64,000 nt of DNA from Streptomyces tubercidicus (GCF_027497495.1 NZ_CP114205.1:3100001-3164000), one strand, 5' to 3'. Counted from the first letter of the stretch, positions 1-10,300 are shown. Numbers and translations: made by a program. Notes: generated from the sequence alone by a model not told the origin.

Positions 1-60
1 CGAGGAGTACCGGCCGGTTTGACCGTACCCACCCGGAACACTCGAACGTGACGTCGTCGT

Positions 61-100
61 CCAGCGTCCGGCAGGCCCGGGAGGGCCTGCCGGACGCTGG
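61..100. terminator. Strong 18-bp hairpin
   Basis: A perfect 18-bp inverted repeat (61-78 against 83-100) with a 4-base loop. There is no U-tract, which is usual for Streptomyces terminators. It probably ends a gene lying left of the window. Confidence 0.75.
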
Positions 101-177
101 ACTGTCGGGCCTCGCCGTCCGCGTCGGCGGCCCCAGCTGTGCCCTGTCCACATGGCAACTCATCCGCTGAATGCACC

Positions 178-214
178 GCGCCCCTGATCCGGCCACGTGC
201 CGGAGCAGGGGCGC
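178..214. terminator. Hairpin downstream of the 58-aa ORF
   Basis: The arms GCGCCCCTG and CAGGGGCGC enclose a second paired block (TCCGGC/GCCGGA), with one mismatch between blocks. It lies just past the stop of the minus-strand ORF at 236-412 and is followed by TTTC on the plus strand, so it may work in both directions. Confidence 0.65.
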
Positions 215-235
215 TTTCGCCCTTAGCAGCGTGGG

Positions 236-412
236 TTACTTGCCGTCCCCGCCCTGTGGCGACGGTTCACGCGGAGCCTCGGGGGGCATGGGGCCGCCAT
301 CATGTTTGCCGCCGTCCTCCTCCATCTCCGCCTCGTGGCGGAAGGGCACACCGCGCCAGCCTTCGGTGTCGGGTGTGCGCGTCTCGTATGTATCGACGCT
401 CACAACGCTCAT
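236..412 (-). CDS. Small acidic hypothetical protein (58 aa)
   Basis: No family is recognised. The start at 412 is chosen because AGGAGG lies about 7 bases upstream of an ATG, one of the best ribosome sites in the window; the frame can be opened further upstream but without such a signal. The 58-residue product is hydrophilic and rich in Asp, Glu, Gly and Pro, with a Pro/Gly-rich tail, no signal peptide and no cysteine. It lies downstream of the XRE regulator on the same strand, 340 bases away, and a repeat related to the regulator operon's own promoter repeat lies at 728-747 between them. It could be a target of that regulator or an unrelated peptide gene. Coding status rests on the ribosome site and the terminator downstream. 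Confidence 0.5.
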   Translation of the reverse strand: MSVVSVDTYETRTPDTEGWRGVPFRHEAEMEEDGGKHDGGPMPPEAPREPSPQGGDGK

Positions 413-752
413 GCACCAACCTCCTCTTTCGCGAGGAGCCATGCCGCCGTACGGTCGAGGGCATGACCCATACGCCGCAAAGGGGTTTCCTTTGCGGTTG
501 GTCACCCGCCCCGGCTGCTCGACTGTCCAGGTTTCCGCCGCCGGGGCGGGAGTCTTCAGGATCCGACTATCGCCGGCAGATGTGGCAGGCCCACAGGCCG
601 CCTGTTCTTCAGCCATCGTGTGTCCCTGGCCACAGAGCATTCGCATTCGCTGACGTCCCTTGGCGCGACAGCTAAAGCACGGAAACGGGTCTTCCCGACG
701 GTATGGAGAGCGAAAGACTCAGCTCAATGAACTTCTACGAACTTGCACACCG
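413..752. other. Gene-free stretch with a tandem decamer
   Basis: No convincing gene is seen on either strand. The one notable element is the tandem decamer pair TGAACTTCTA/CGAACTTGCA at 728-747, next to the XRE stop codon. It resembles the repeat upstream of the same operon at 2434-2453. Confidence 0.5.
728..747. promoter_or_regulatory. Tandem decamer, candidate XRE operator copy 2
   Basis: Two adjacent 10-base units (TGAACTTCTA and CGAACTTGCA) match the perfect tandem TGAACTTGCA pair at 2434-2453 at 17 of 20 positions. The two copies bracket the three-gene XRE/DUF6879 operon. Operator function is inferred from position and repetition. Confidence 0.4.
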
Positions 753-1607
753 TCACCCGAGCGCGTCAATTGCCGAAGTAACGAGCTTCCTGGCTGCCGC
801 CCCGTAGACAGCGATGCCTGCGAGTTCGGTGAACGTCTTGGCGTACTCGGCGATTTCGCTCGGTCGCTTCGCGGTGAGGCTGGCGGACACGAGCTCACAG
901 GATGCCTGTTTCTCGTCGTACAGAGAGAAGGACTCGCACGGCCACGCATTGCCACGCACGACCCCCATGGGGATCACACCAAGGCTCAAGGAGGGCGTGG
1001 CCGCCATTCCGATCAGGTGGCTCAATTGGCTGACCATCGTGCCGGAATCTCCGATGACCGTGCGAAGAACCCATTCCTCCATCAGGAAGGCGAACCGGCG
1101 TCCTCCCGTGTACAAGACACGCTGGCGCTCCATCCGTGCTGCGACAGCCTCGTCAGTGTCGCCAGGAGTGTCCCTGACGGAGGCAACCGTGTTAAGGATG
1201 GCGCGTGTGTAGTCCTGGGTCTGGAGCAGCCCTGGAATGACCCACGACTGATAGAAGCGGAACCAATGGGTTTGCTCAAAGAGCGGCAGCACGGACTCCT
1301 GGGCATGCTTCAGGCCGGCGCTTTCCAGTCGCCGCCACTCCACATACATGCCGTCGATGCCACGGGCGGTCGCGATGAGGTCCGCAGCTTGGCCCTCGGC
1401 GTCACAGATCCGGGTCCAGGTACGAATGTCCTCATCGGAGGGCAGAGTTCGGCCGTTCTCAAGCCGGGAACTCTTCGACTCATGCCACCCTGCCGCCGCC
1501 GCCACAGCGCGGGCGGTCAGACCGGAGTCCTGGCGGATCTCGCGGAGGCGCTTCCCCAGCGCTTCCCTGGCCTGCTGGATGCTGGACGACGGCGACGACG
1601 GGGACAC
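753..1607 (-). CDS. XRE-family regulator with DUF5753 domain
   Basis: A 284-aa DNA-binding regulator. An XRE helix-turn-helix occupies about residues 14-70 (GKRLREIRQDSGL, then a recognition-helix region around WHESKSSRLENG). The rest is the DUF5753 ligand/partner-like domain, with its typical WVIPGLLQTQDYTRA and ARMERQRVL signatures. The start is a GTG at 1607, with only a weak AGGG upstream. It is the last gene of a three-gene minus-strand operon, 24 bases after the DUF6879 gene. Such regulators are usually paired with a DUF397 gene in Streptomyces; none is present here, and the DUF6879 and small genes take its place. Its DNA targets are unknown, but tandem decamers on both sides of the operon are candidates. 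Confidence 0.9.
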   Translation of the reverse strand: MSPSSPSSSIQQAREALGKRLREIRQDSGLTARAVAAAAGWHESKSSRLENGRTLPSDEDIRTWTRICDAEGQAADLIATARGIDGMYVEWRRLESAGLKHAQESVLPLFEQTHWFRFYQSWVIPGLLQTQDYTRAILNTVASVRDTPGDTDEAVAARMERQRVLYTGGRRFAFLMEEWVLRTVIGDSGTMVSQLSHLIGMAATPSLSLGVIPMGVVRGNAWPCESFSLYDEKQASCELVSASLTAKRPSEIAEYAKTFTELAGIAVYGAAARKLVTSAIDALG

Positions 1608-1631
1608 GGAGAGTTCAGCCCTGTTCGTGGA

Positions 1632-2159
1632 TCAGACCGGCCGGTAAACCTCGTGCGGGACTGCGCGTTCCCAGACCGCCTCGAAAGACGTCGAGCAGAG
1701 CTGCACGATGGCTGGTTCCGTCGTCCGCTCCTCGTCTCCCTCGGGTGACAGCTCGCCATCCCCGGTGAAGTGCAGGAAGACGACCAGGCTGTCATCGAAC
1801 AGCCAGAAGTCATTGCCTGGGAGCGCCAGGTCCGACACCTTGCGACGTGGCAGCCAGCGCACCTGCTCGCCGGCCTCCACGTTGCTGGGCGTGAGGTGGT
1901 GCTCAAAGCGGAGGTAGTCACTCATGGGCTCGGAGAAGATCCGAGCACGTCGGACCTCCACACCGCGCGTGGTGATCTCTTGCATCAGGGCGAGCCAGGG
2001 GCGCGAGGCCGGGTCGTTCTCGGCAGGAACGCTTTGCGGGGCCTGCCGCCAGGAGACGAAGCGCGGGTCGGATCGCATGTAGCCGTCCCTCATCTCCAGG
2101 TGAACGGCGGAACGCTTGGCCTGCCTGAACAGCTCGCTAAACGTCAGCTCGGCCGCCAT
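1632..2159 (-). CDS. DUF6879 family protein
   Basis: A 175-aa soluble protein of the actinobacterial DUF6879 family. Recognisable features are the N-terminal FRQAKRSAVHLEMRD segment, the WLALMQEITTRGVEVRRARI segment, SDYLRFEHHLT, a long acidic strand region around FWLFDDSLVVFLHF and a terminal EVYRPV. The ATG at 2159 has an excellent CCGGAGG site 6-7 bases upstream. It overlaps the upstream small gene by 23 bases, implying translational coupling, and is followed by the XRE gene. The biochemical function of the family is unknown to me. A second, divergent member lies at 31731-32354 in a similarly arranged module. Confidence 0.85.
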   Translation of the reverse strand: MAAELTFSELFRQAKRSAVHLEMRDGYMRSDPRFVSWRQAPQSVPAENDPASRPWLALMQEITTRGVEVRRARIFSEPMSDYLRFEHHLTPSNVEAGEQVRWLPRRKVSDLALPGNDFWLFDDSLVVFLHFTGDGELSPEGDEERTTEPAIVQLCSTSFEAVWERAVPHEVYRPV

Positions 2160-2364
2160 CGCGTACCTCCGGAAAGAACTGTGTCATGTACTTGGGGATT
2201 TCCACGACCGTCTCATGGTCCGGAAGATCCAACTGGGAGAGTCGTTCGTCGTCCAGCACCTTCAGGCCCTGGACCAGGTACTTGTCAGTCACGTCGTCGT
2301 AATAGACGGTGGCGGACTTACCCTCGGGGGAGTTCGGGTCCTTGCCAAGCATGTGCAATGCCAT
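2137..2364 (-). CDS. Small partner protein of the DUF6879 gene (75 aa)
   Basis: A small acidic protein with no signal peptide or membrane segment. The start at ATG 2364 (MALHMLG) is preferred because GAGG lies 7 bases upstream. An earlier in-frame ATG at 2382 has no good site. Visible landmarks are YYDDVTDKYLVQG in the middle and HETVVEIPKYMTQFFPEV at the C-terminus. Its 3' end overlaps the DUF6879 start, as does the small gene at 31469-31747 in the second module. The two small proteins share a similar closing pattern (DER, then a V/I-rich strand). This suggests a conserved obligate pair. Function unknown. Confidence 0.75.
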   Translation of the reverse strand: MALHMLGKDPNSPEGKSATVYYDDVTDKYLVQGLKVLDDERLSQLDLPDHETVVEIPKYMTQFFPEVRDGGRADV

Positions 2365-2433
2365 GGTGCCATCCTCACTCATTGAAGACGATCTCTATCC
2401 ATGAGCTTGCGCTTAAGTCACCCTGCTGCGCAC

Positions 2434-2453
2434 TGAACTTGCATGAACTTGCA
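2434..2453. promoter_or_regulatory. Perfect tandem decamer upstream of the XRE/DUF6879 operon
   Basis: TGAACTTGCA occurs twice head to tail, 70 bases upstream of the small gene's start. On the minus strand it reads TGCAAGTTCA twice, in the promoter region. A degenerate copy is at 728-747. It is a likely binding site for the module's own XRE regulator, by inference. Confidence 0.5.
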
Positions 2454-2508
2454 CGGGTTTAAGGTTCCGGCGATCTGGCGCGGCACCTGGCCGCGCAGGG
2501 TGGCGCGG

Positions 2509-3702
2509 CTAGCTCAGGATCACATGGGGCAGGAACCGCGCGTACTCATCGGTGACCGGGCCCGCCGACTCGCGGATGCCGAGGCCGGCCGACTCGTCCT
2601 CGACGACCCAGGCGCCGAGGACCACCCGGTTGCCGTCGAAGTCCGGCAGGGGCGCCAGCTCCTGGTAGCAGCAGGGGTCGCCGGGCGCCCGCAGTACCGG
2701 CTCGGCGCCCGGCTCGTGGAGCGTGACCCCGGCGCCCTCCCGGCCGAGCAGCGGCTTGGCGGCGTAGCCGCGGGTCTGCGCCAGCTCGCGCGGCCCGTCC
2801 AGGTAGGCGGGCAGCAGATTCGGGTGGCCGGGGTTGAGCTCCCACAGGATCGCCAGCAGCGCCTTGTTGGAGAGCAGCATCTTCCAGGACGGTTCGATCC
2901 AGAGGGTGGAGCCGGTGCCGCCGCCGTTGTCCAGGGTGTCCAGGACGTAGGGGCCGAAGTCGTCGCTGGCCAGCCACTCCCACGGGTAGAGCTTGAAGCA
3001 GGCCCGCATGAAACGCAGCCGCTGGTCGACGAAGCGGCCCGACAGCCGGTCCCAGCCGATGTCCTCCATCGAGATGGCGACCGTCTCCAGGCCCGCCTGC
3101 TGCGCCGTCTCCTCCAGATAGGCGACGGTCATCAGATCCTCGCCGAGTTCGTCGCCCGACGAGTGCGCGAAGTGCAGCGGGGCACCGGGCGGCAGCAGCG
3201 GGGCCTGCCGCTTCCAGGCCGCCACCAGCCGCTCGTGCAGCGAGTTCCACTGGTCGGCGCCGGGAAAGCGCTCCTCCATCCAGAACCACTGCGGGCTGGC
3301 GGCCTCGACCAGCGAGGTCGGGGTGTCGGCGTTGTACTCCAGCATCTTGGCCGGGCCGCTGCCGTCGTAGTGCAGGTCGAACCGCCCGTAGAGGGAGGGG
3401 ATTTCGTCACGGCGGCGCCAGGATTCGGCGATCAGCCCGGCCAGTCGCGGGTCGTCGATGCCGAGGTCGGCGAAGCGGTCCTGTTCGACGATGTGCGCGG
3501 CCGCAGCCAGGCACATGCCGTGCAGCTCCTCGACGACCTCCTCCAGGGCCTCGACCTCGGAGAGCGTGAAGGAGTAGTACGCGCTCTCGTCCCAGTACGG
3601 GCGCAGCGAATCGTCCGGGTAACGGGTCAGCGGGTAGATCAGGCCCTGCGCCTCGACGGTCTGCTGCCAGCCGGGGCGCGGCTCGATGGTGTGGCGTTCC
3701 AT
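2509..3702 (-). CDS. Glutathionylspermidine synthase-like ATP-grasp protein (YgiC-like)
   Basis: A 397-aa protein of the glutathionylspermidine synthase preATP-grasp/ATP-grasp family. The conserved stretches are FDLHYDG and KMLEYNADTPTSLVEA (substrate side), EPSWKMLLSNKALLAILW, a glycine-rich nucleotide loop near KPLLGREGAGV, and C-terminal WVVEDESAGLGIRE. The family ligates an amine to a carboxylate with ATP; actinobacteria lack glutathione, so the true substrate is unknown. It follows the small lipoprotein gene by 16 bases on the same strand. E. coli ygiB-ygiC has the same pairing, so the two products probably act together at the cell envelope. The start at 3702 lacks a strong ribosome site, which fits coupling to the upstream gene. 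Confidence 0.85.
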   Translation of the reverse strand: MERHTIEPRPGWQQTVEAQGLIYPLTRYPDDSLRPYWDESAYYSFTLSEVEALEEVVEELHGMCLAAAAHIVEQDRFADLGIDDPRLAGLIAESWRRRDEIPSLYGRFDLHYDGSGPAKMLEYNADTPTSLVEAASPQWFWMEERFPGADQWNSLHERLVAAWKRQAPLLPPGAPLHFAHSSGDELGEDLMTVAYLEETAQQAGLETVAISMEDIGWDRLSGRFVDQRLRFMRACFKLYPWEWLASDDFGPYVLDTLDNGGGTGSTLWIEPSWKMLLSNKALLAILWELNPGHPNLLPAYLDGPRELAQTRGYAAKPLLGREGAGVTLHEPGAEPVLRAPGDPCCYQELAPLPDFDGNRVVLGAWVVEDESAGLGIRESAGPVTDEYARFLPHVILS

Positions 3703-3718
3703 GCCGTGCCGTCGCCGC

Positions 3719-4102
3719 TCAGCCGCCGAAGGAGCCGTGCGAGCCGCCGCCCGAGCCCGAGCAGCCGAAGCCGCCGCGGTTGACGGCCGTGCTCTTGCTG
3801 AAGGTGCCGCTGTCGGCGTACGAGCCGCCCTTGTTGGACGGGTCGTAGTACCACTGGGCGTCGGTGCGCTTCGCGCCGCGGCCGCCGCTGCCGGTACCGC
3901 TGCTCCCGGAGGACGAACTGCCGCTCGCCGAGCACTTCTTGGAGTCGACGATGCGGTAGCCCTTGAGCGTGTCGTAGCTGTTGCGGTCGACGCAGCGCTT
4001 GTCCGGCTCCGAGCCGCAGGACGTCAGGGCGGCGGCGAGCGCGCCCATACCGCCCAGGATCACCGTGCTCGACCGCAGCCGCCGGCGTGCCTTCTCTGCC
4101 AT
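3719..4102 (-). CDS. Small lipoprotein, YgiB-like partner of the ATP-grasp protein
   Basis: A 127-aa predicted lipoprotein: positively charged start (KARRRLR), hydrophobic core, and a lipobox ending LTSC near residue 29. The mature part begins with a Cys-containing segment (RCVDRNSY, then SKKC) and ends in a Ser/Gly-rich tail with a last cysteine (GGFGCSGSGGGSHG). The glycine-rich tail recalls YgiB/DUF1190 proteins of proteobacteria, also encoded next to a YgiC-type ATP-grasp gene; I propose that relationship from context and composition only. The ATG at 4102 is preceded by GGGGGAAAGG. First gene of the pair. Confidence 0.75.
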   Translation of the reverse strand: MAEKARRRLRSSTVILGGMGALAAALTSCGSEPDKRCVDRNSYDTLKGYRIVDSKKCSASGSSSSGSSGTGSGGRGAKRTDAQWYYDPSNKGGSYADSGTFSKSTAVNRGGFGCSGSGGGSHGSFGG

Positions 4103-4236
4103 GTCTTTGCCTTTCCCCCGTGAACATCTGTTTGAGCGGGGTCAGCGTAAACGGCCCCCGTGGGCCCGCCGCAAACGAGGTGCCGTCCGGCGCCGGCACA
4201 AACGGGCCGGGGGCCGACAGACCGGGAGCAGACAGG

Positions 4237-4268
4237 CGTCGGGCCGCCCTGACGAGGACGGCCCGACG
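4237..4268. terminator. Hairpin after the Ig-repeat gene
   Basis: A 10-bp perfect stem (CGTCGGGCCG/CGGCCCGACG) with a 12-base loop, about 85 bases past the stop codon of the giant gene. Confidence 0.6.
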
Positions 4269-4319
4269 GTGTTGCGCACTACAGGAGAAGGAAGTCGAGA
4301 AGGGACGGAGGTCAGCTCA

Positions 4320-4355
4320 GACTCGGACTCGGACTCGGACTCGGACTCGGACTCA
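4320..4355. repeat. Hexanucleotide tandem repeat containing the stop codon of the Ig-repeat gene
   Basis: Five copies of GACTCG followed by GACTCA. Read on the minus strand this is TGAGTC then CGAGTC five times. The gene's TGA stop is the first triplet of the variant unit, one base away from the CGA of its neighbours. Reading through would add only a Val-Arg run of 11 residues before the next TGA. Confidence 0.9.
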
Positions 4356-7300
4356 CGCTCCGGTGACGGTGTGGGTGTCGGTGTCGGTGGAGCCCGTGAA
4401 GTTGGTGTCACCTCCGTAGACCGCGGTGATGAGGTAGCTGCCGGCCGTGGCCAGCGGGGTGCTGACCGCGGCGACACCGTCACCGTCGAGCGTCGCGGTG
4501 AGGGTCACGGTGGTCACCCCGTCCGTGACGGTGAAGGTGACGGTTCCGGTCGGGATTCCGCTGCCCGGAGCCACCGGCGTCACGAACGCCACGATGGTGA
4601 CCGTGTCGCCGGCCCCGGACGGGTCCGGGAACGAGGTGACCGTGGTGGTCGTGCCCGACTGGCTCACCGTCTGGGTGTCGGTGCCGGTGGAACCGGTGAA
4701 GTTGACGTCGCCGCTGTAGGTCGCGGTGACGTTGTGGGTACCGGCGTCGAGTGTGCTGGTGGTGACGGTCGCGACCCCGCCGGCGACGGTGCCGGTGAGC
4801 GTTCCGCCCCCACCACCGTCGATGACGAAGACCACCGTGCCGGTCACCGTGCCGGATCCGGGCGCGACCGGGGCGACCGTGGCCGTAAAGGTCACTGTCT
4901 GCCCGAACACCGTCGGGTCAGGCGAGGACGAGACCGTCGTGGTCGTGGACGCCTGGCCCACGATCTGGGTGTCGGTGGCGGTGGACCCGGTGAAGTTGGC
5001 GTCACCGCTGTAGGTCGCGGTGACCGGGAAGGAGCCGGCCCCCAGCGCACTGGTCGAGACGGATGCCGTCCCGCCGGACAGGGTGGCGGTCAGCGTCGGA
5101 CCGCCGGTGACGACGAAGGTGACCGTCCCCGTCGGGGTACCCGCACCCGGCGCGACCGGGGCGACGGTGGCCGTGAAGGTCACCGTCTCCCCTGCGACGG
5201 ACGGGTTCGGCGCCAGGGACAGCACGGTGACCGTTGACGCCTGGTTGACGGTCTGGGTGTCGGTACCGACGGACGAGGCGAAGTTCGCGTCGCCACCGTA
5301 GGTCGCCGTTACGGAGTAGATTCCGGCGGTGACCAGGCCGTTGGTGGTGACGCTGGTGGTGCCGCCGCTGAGGGTTCCGGTGAGGGTCACGGTCGTCACG
5401 CCGTCCGTCGCGACGAACGTCACCGTGCCCGTGGGGGTGCCTGCACCCGGCGCGACCGGGGCGACCGTGGCGGTGAAGGTCACCGTCTCGCCCACCACCG
5501 ACGGGTCGGGCGAGGACGAGACCGTTGTGGTCGTCGACGCCGCGGCCACCGTGTGGGTGTCCGTACCGACCGAGCCGGTGAAGCTTCCGTCGCCGCCGTA
5601 GGTCGCTGTGACCGAGTAACTTCCGGCGGTGACCAGACCGTTGGCGGTGACGCTGGTGGTGCCGCCACTGAGTGTGCCGGTGAGGGTCACCGTGGTCACG
5701 CCGTCCGTCGCGACGAACGTCACCGTGCCCGTGGGCGTGCCGGCACCCGGCGCGACCGGGGCGACCGTGGCGGTGAACGTCACCGTCTCGCCCACCACCG
5801 ACGGGTCGGGCGAGGACGAGACCGTTGTGGTCGTTGATGCCTGGCCGACCGTCTGGGTGTCCGTACCGACGGAGGACGCGAAGTTCGCGTCGCCGCTGTA
5901 CGTGGCCGTTACGGAGTAACTGCCCGCTGTCACCAGTCCGTTGGTGCTGACGCTGGTCGCGCCGCCAGTGAGGGTGCCGGTCAGCGCCACCGTGGTCACG
6001 CCGTCCGTGGCGACGAAGGTCACCGTGCCCGTAGGTGTACCGGTGCCCGGCGCGACGGGCGCGACCGTGGCCGTGAACGTGACCGTTTCGCCTACCACCG
6101 ACGGGTCGGGCGACGAACTCACGGCAGTAGTTGTCGACGCCTGGCCCACCGTCTGGGTGTCCGTACCGGCTGACGACGCGAAGTTCGCGTCGCCGCTGTA
6201 CGTCGCCGTCACGGAGTAACTTCCCGCCGTCACCAGGCCGTTGGTGGTGACGCTGGTCGTGCCGCCACTGAGGGTGCCGGTCAGCGCCACCGTGGTCACA
6301 CCGTCCGTCGCGACGAAGGTCACCGTGCCCGTAGGCGTACCCGCACCCGGCGAAACCGGCGCCACCGTGGCCGTGAACGTCACCGTCTCACCCACTACGG
6401 ACGGATCCGGCGACGAGGTGACCGTAGTGGTCGTCGACGCCTGCCCCACCGTATGGGTGTCCGTACCGACCGAGCCCGTGAAGCTTCCGTCACCGCTGTA
6501 CGTCGCGGTCACGGTGTACACGCCCGCGGTCACCAACCCGCTGGTGGTCACGCTGGTCGTACCGCCACTGAGCGTGCCGGTCAGCGCCACCGTGGTCACG
6601 CCGTCCGTGGCCACGAAGGTCACCGTGCCCGTAGGCGTACCCGCACCCGGCGAAACCGGCGCGACCGTGGCTGTGAAGGTCACCGGCTCGCCCACTACGG
6701 ACGGGTCGGGCGACGAAGTGACCGTCGTGGTCGTCGATGCCAGGTTCACCGTCTGGGTGTCCGTACCGGACGACGAGGTGAAGTTCGCGTCGCCGCTGTA
6801 CGTCGCCGTGACCGTATGCGTGCCGACGCTCAATGCGCTGGTCGTGACGCTCGCGGTACCGCCCGAAAGCGTTCCGGTGAGCGTGGGACCACCAGTGATC
6901 ACGAAAGTGACCGTCCCGGTCGGGGTACCCGCACCCGGCGCCACCGGGGCGACGACGGCCGTGAAGGTCACCGTCTCGCCGAACACCGACGGGTCGGGCG
7001 ACGACGTGACCGTCGTGGTCGTCGATGCCGCGCCCACCGTCTGCGTATCCGTACCGACCGAACCGGTGAAGCTTCCGTCGCCGCTGTAGGTCGCCGTCAC
7101 CGTGTACACGCCCGCGGTCACCAGCCCAGTGGTGGTCACGCTGGTCGTGCCCCCGCTGAGCGTGCCCGTGAGGGTCACCGTGGTCACGCCGTCCGTCGCC
7201 ACGAAGGTCACCGTGCCCGTAGGCGTACCCGCACCCGGCGAAACCGGCGCCACCGTGGCTGTGAAGGTCACGGGCTCGCCCACTACGGACGGGTCCGGCG

Positions 7301-10300
7301 ACGAGGTGACCGTCGTGGTCGTCGACGCCAGGTTCACCGTCTGGGTGTCCGTACCGGACGACGAGGTGAAGTTCGCGTCGCCGCTGTACGTCGCCGTGAC
7401 CGTATGCGTGCCGACGCTCAACGCGCTGGTCGTGACGCTCGCGGTACCGCCCGAAAGCGTTCCGGTGAGCGTGGGACCACCAGTGATCACGAAGGTGACC
7501 GTCCCGGTCGGGGTACCCGCACCCGGCGCCACCGGGGCGACGACGGCCGTGAACGTCACCGGCTCACCGAACACCGACGGATCGGGCGACGAAGTGACCG
7601 TCGTGGTCGTCGACGCCGCGCCCACCGTATGGGTGTCCGTACCGACCGACGACGTGAAGCTCGCATCACCGCTGTAGGTCGCCGTGACGAGGTAGACGCC
7701 CGCCGTGACGAGCCCGCTGGTGGTCACGCTGGTTGTGCCCCCGCTGAGCGTGCCGGTCAGCGTCACCGTGGTCACGCCATCCGTCGCGACGAACGTCACC
7801 GTGCCCGTAGGCGTACCCGCACCCGGCGAAACCGGCGAAACCGTGGCCGAGAACGTCACCGGCTCGCCCACCACCGACGGGTCCGGCGACGAAGTGACCG
7901 TCGTGGTCGTCGATGCCAGGTTCACCGTCTGGGTGTCCGTACCGGACGACGAGGTGAAGTTCGCGTCGCCGCTGTACGTCGCCGTGACCGTATGCGTGCC
8001 GACGCTCAACGCGCTGGTCGTGACGCTCGCCGTCCCGCCGGAGAGGGTGCCGGTCAGGGTCGGACCGCCGCTGATGACGAAAGTGACCGTCCCGGTCGGG
8101 GTGCCCGCGCCCGGCGCGACCGGCGCGACGACCGCCGTGAACGTCACCGGCTCGCCGAACACCGACGGATCGGGCGACGAAGTGACCGTCGTGGTCGTCG
8201 ACGCCGCGCCCACCGTCTGCGTGTCCGTACCCACCGACGACGCGAAGTTCGCATCACCGCTGTAGGTCGCGGTCACCGTGTACACGCCCGCGGTCACCAG
8301 CCCAGTGGTGGTCACGCTGGTCGTACCGCCGCTGAGCGTGCCGGTCAGCGTCACCGTGGTCACGCCATCCGTCGCGACGAATGTCACCGTGCCCGTAGGC
8401 GTACCCGCACCCGGCGAAACCGGCGCGACGACCGCCGTGAACGTCACCGGCTGGCCCACCACGGACGGGTCCGGCGACGAAGTGACCGTCGTAGTGGTCG
8501 ACGCCTGCCCCACCGTCTGCGTGTCCGTACCGACCGAGGACGTGAAGTTGGCGTCACCGCTGTACGTCGCCGTCACGGTGTGCGTGCCGACGCTCAGCGC
8601 GCTGGTCGTGACGCTCGCCGTCCCGCCGGAGAGGGTGCCGGTCAGGGTCGGACCACCGCTGATGACGAACGTCACCGTCCCGGTCGGCGTGCCCGCGCCC
8701 GGCGCCACCGGCGCGACGACCGCCGTGAACGTCACCGGCTCACCGAACACCGACGGGTCGGGCGACGACGAGACCGTCGTGGTCGTCGACGCCTGCCCCA
8801 CCGTCTGCGTGTCCGTACCCACCGACGACGCGAAGTTCGCATCACCGCTGTACGTCGCCGTGACCGTATGCGTACCGGCGCTCAGCGCGCTGGTCGTGAC
8901 GCTCGCCGTCCCGCCGGAGAGGGTGCCGGTCAGCGTCGGACCGCCGCTGATGACGAACGTCACCGTCCCGGTCGGGGTCCCCACGCCCGGCACGACCGGC
9001 GCGACGGTGGCCGTGAAGGTGACCGGCTGCCCCACTACGGACGGGTCCGGCGACGAGGTGACCGTAGTGGTCGTCGCCGCCTGGTTCACGGTCTGGGTGT
9101 CGGTGTCGCTGGAGCCGGTGTAGTTGGCGTCTCCGCTGTAGGTCGCGGTGACGGTGTAAGTGCCCGCGGTGACCAGCCCGTTGGTGCTGACGGTCGCGAC
9201 GCCGGCGCCGTCGAGGGTGCCGCTGAGGGTCACCGTGGTGACCCCGTTCGTGATGACGAAGCTGACGGTTCCCGTCGGGACGCCGCCGCCGGGGAACACC
9301 GGTCCCACAAAGGCGGTGAAGTTGACCGTTTGGCCCGTCACGGAGGGGTCGGGGAACGAGGTGACCGTAGTGGTCGTCGATGCCTGGTTGACGGTCTGGG
9401 TGTCCGTACCCACCGAACCGGAGAAGTTGGCGTCACCGCCGTAGGTCGCCGTGACCGTATGCGTGCCGGCGGAGAGGGCACTTGTGCTGACGCTCGCCGT
9501 CCCCCCGGACAAGGTGCCGGTCAGGGTCGGGCCGCCGGAGATGACGAAGGTCACCGTGCCGGTCGGCGTGCCTGCGCCCGGCGACACCGGCGCCACCGTG
9601 GCCGTGAACGTCACCGACTGCCCCACTACGGACGGGTCCGGCGACGAGGTGACCGTAGTGGTCGTCGATGCCTGGTTGACGGTCTGGGTGTCCGTACCCA
9701 CCGAACCGGAGAAGTTGGCGTCACCGCTGTAGGTCGCCGTGACCGTATGCGAACCGGCGCCCAGCGCACTGGTGGTGACGGTCGCCGTGCCGCCGGAGAG
9801 GGTGCCGGTCAGGGTCGGGCCGCCGGAGATGACGAAGGTCACCGTGCCGGTCGGGGTCCCCGCGCCCGGTGGCACCGGGGCGACCGTCGCCGTGAAGGTC
9901 ACCGACTGGCCGACCACGGACGGGTCCGGGGAGGAGGTGACGGTCGTGGTGGTCGCCGTCTGGCCCACCGTGTGGGTGTCCGTGCCGGTGGAGGGGTTGA
10001 AGTTGCCGTTGCCGCTGTAGGTCGCGGTGACCGTATGCGTACCGGCGGTCAGCGAACTGGTGGTGACGGTCGCCGTGCCGCCGGAGAGGGTGCCGGTCAG
10101 GGTCGGGCCGCCGGAGATGACGAAGGTGACGGTGCCGGTCGGGGTGCCCGCGCCGGGCGACACCGGGGCGACCGTGGCCGTGAAGGTCACCGGCTGGCCG
10201 ACCGACGACGGGTCCGGCGAGGAGGTGACGGTCGTGGTCGTCGATGCCTTGTTGACCGTCTGGGTGTCCGTGCCGCTCGACGAGGCGAAGGTGCCGCTGC

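Noticed and set aside
660..1748. A 362-codon plus-strand frame over the XRE gene
   Set aside because: No family resemblance; the antisense frame encodes an unmistakable XRE/DUF5753 protein.
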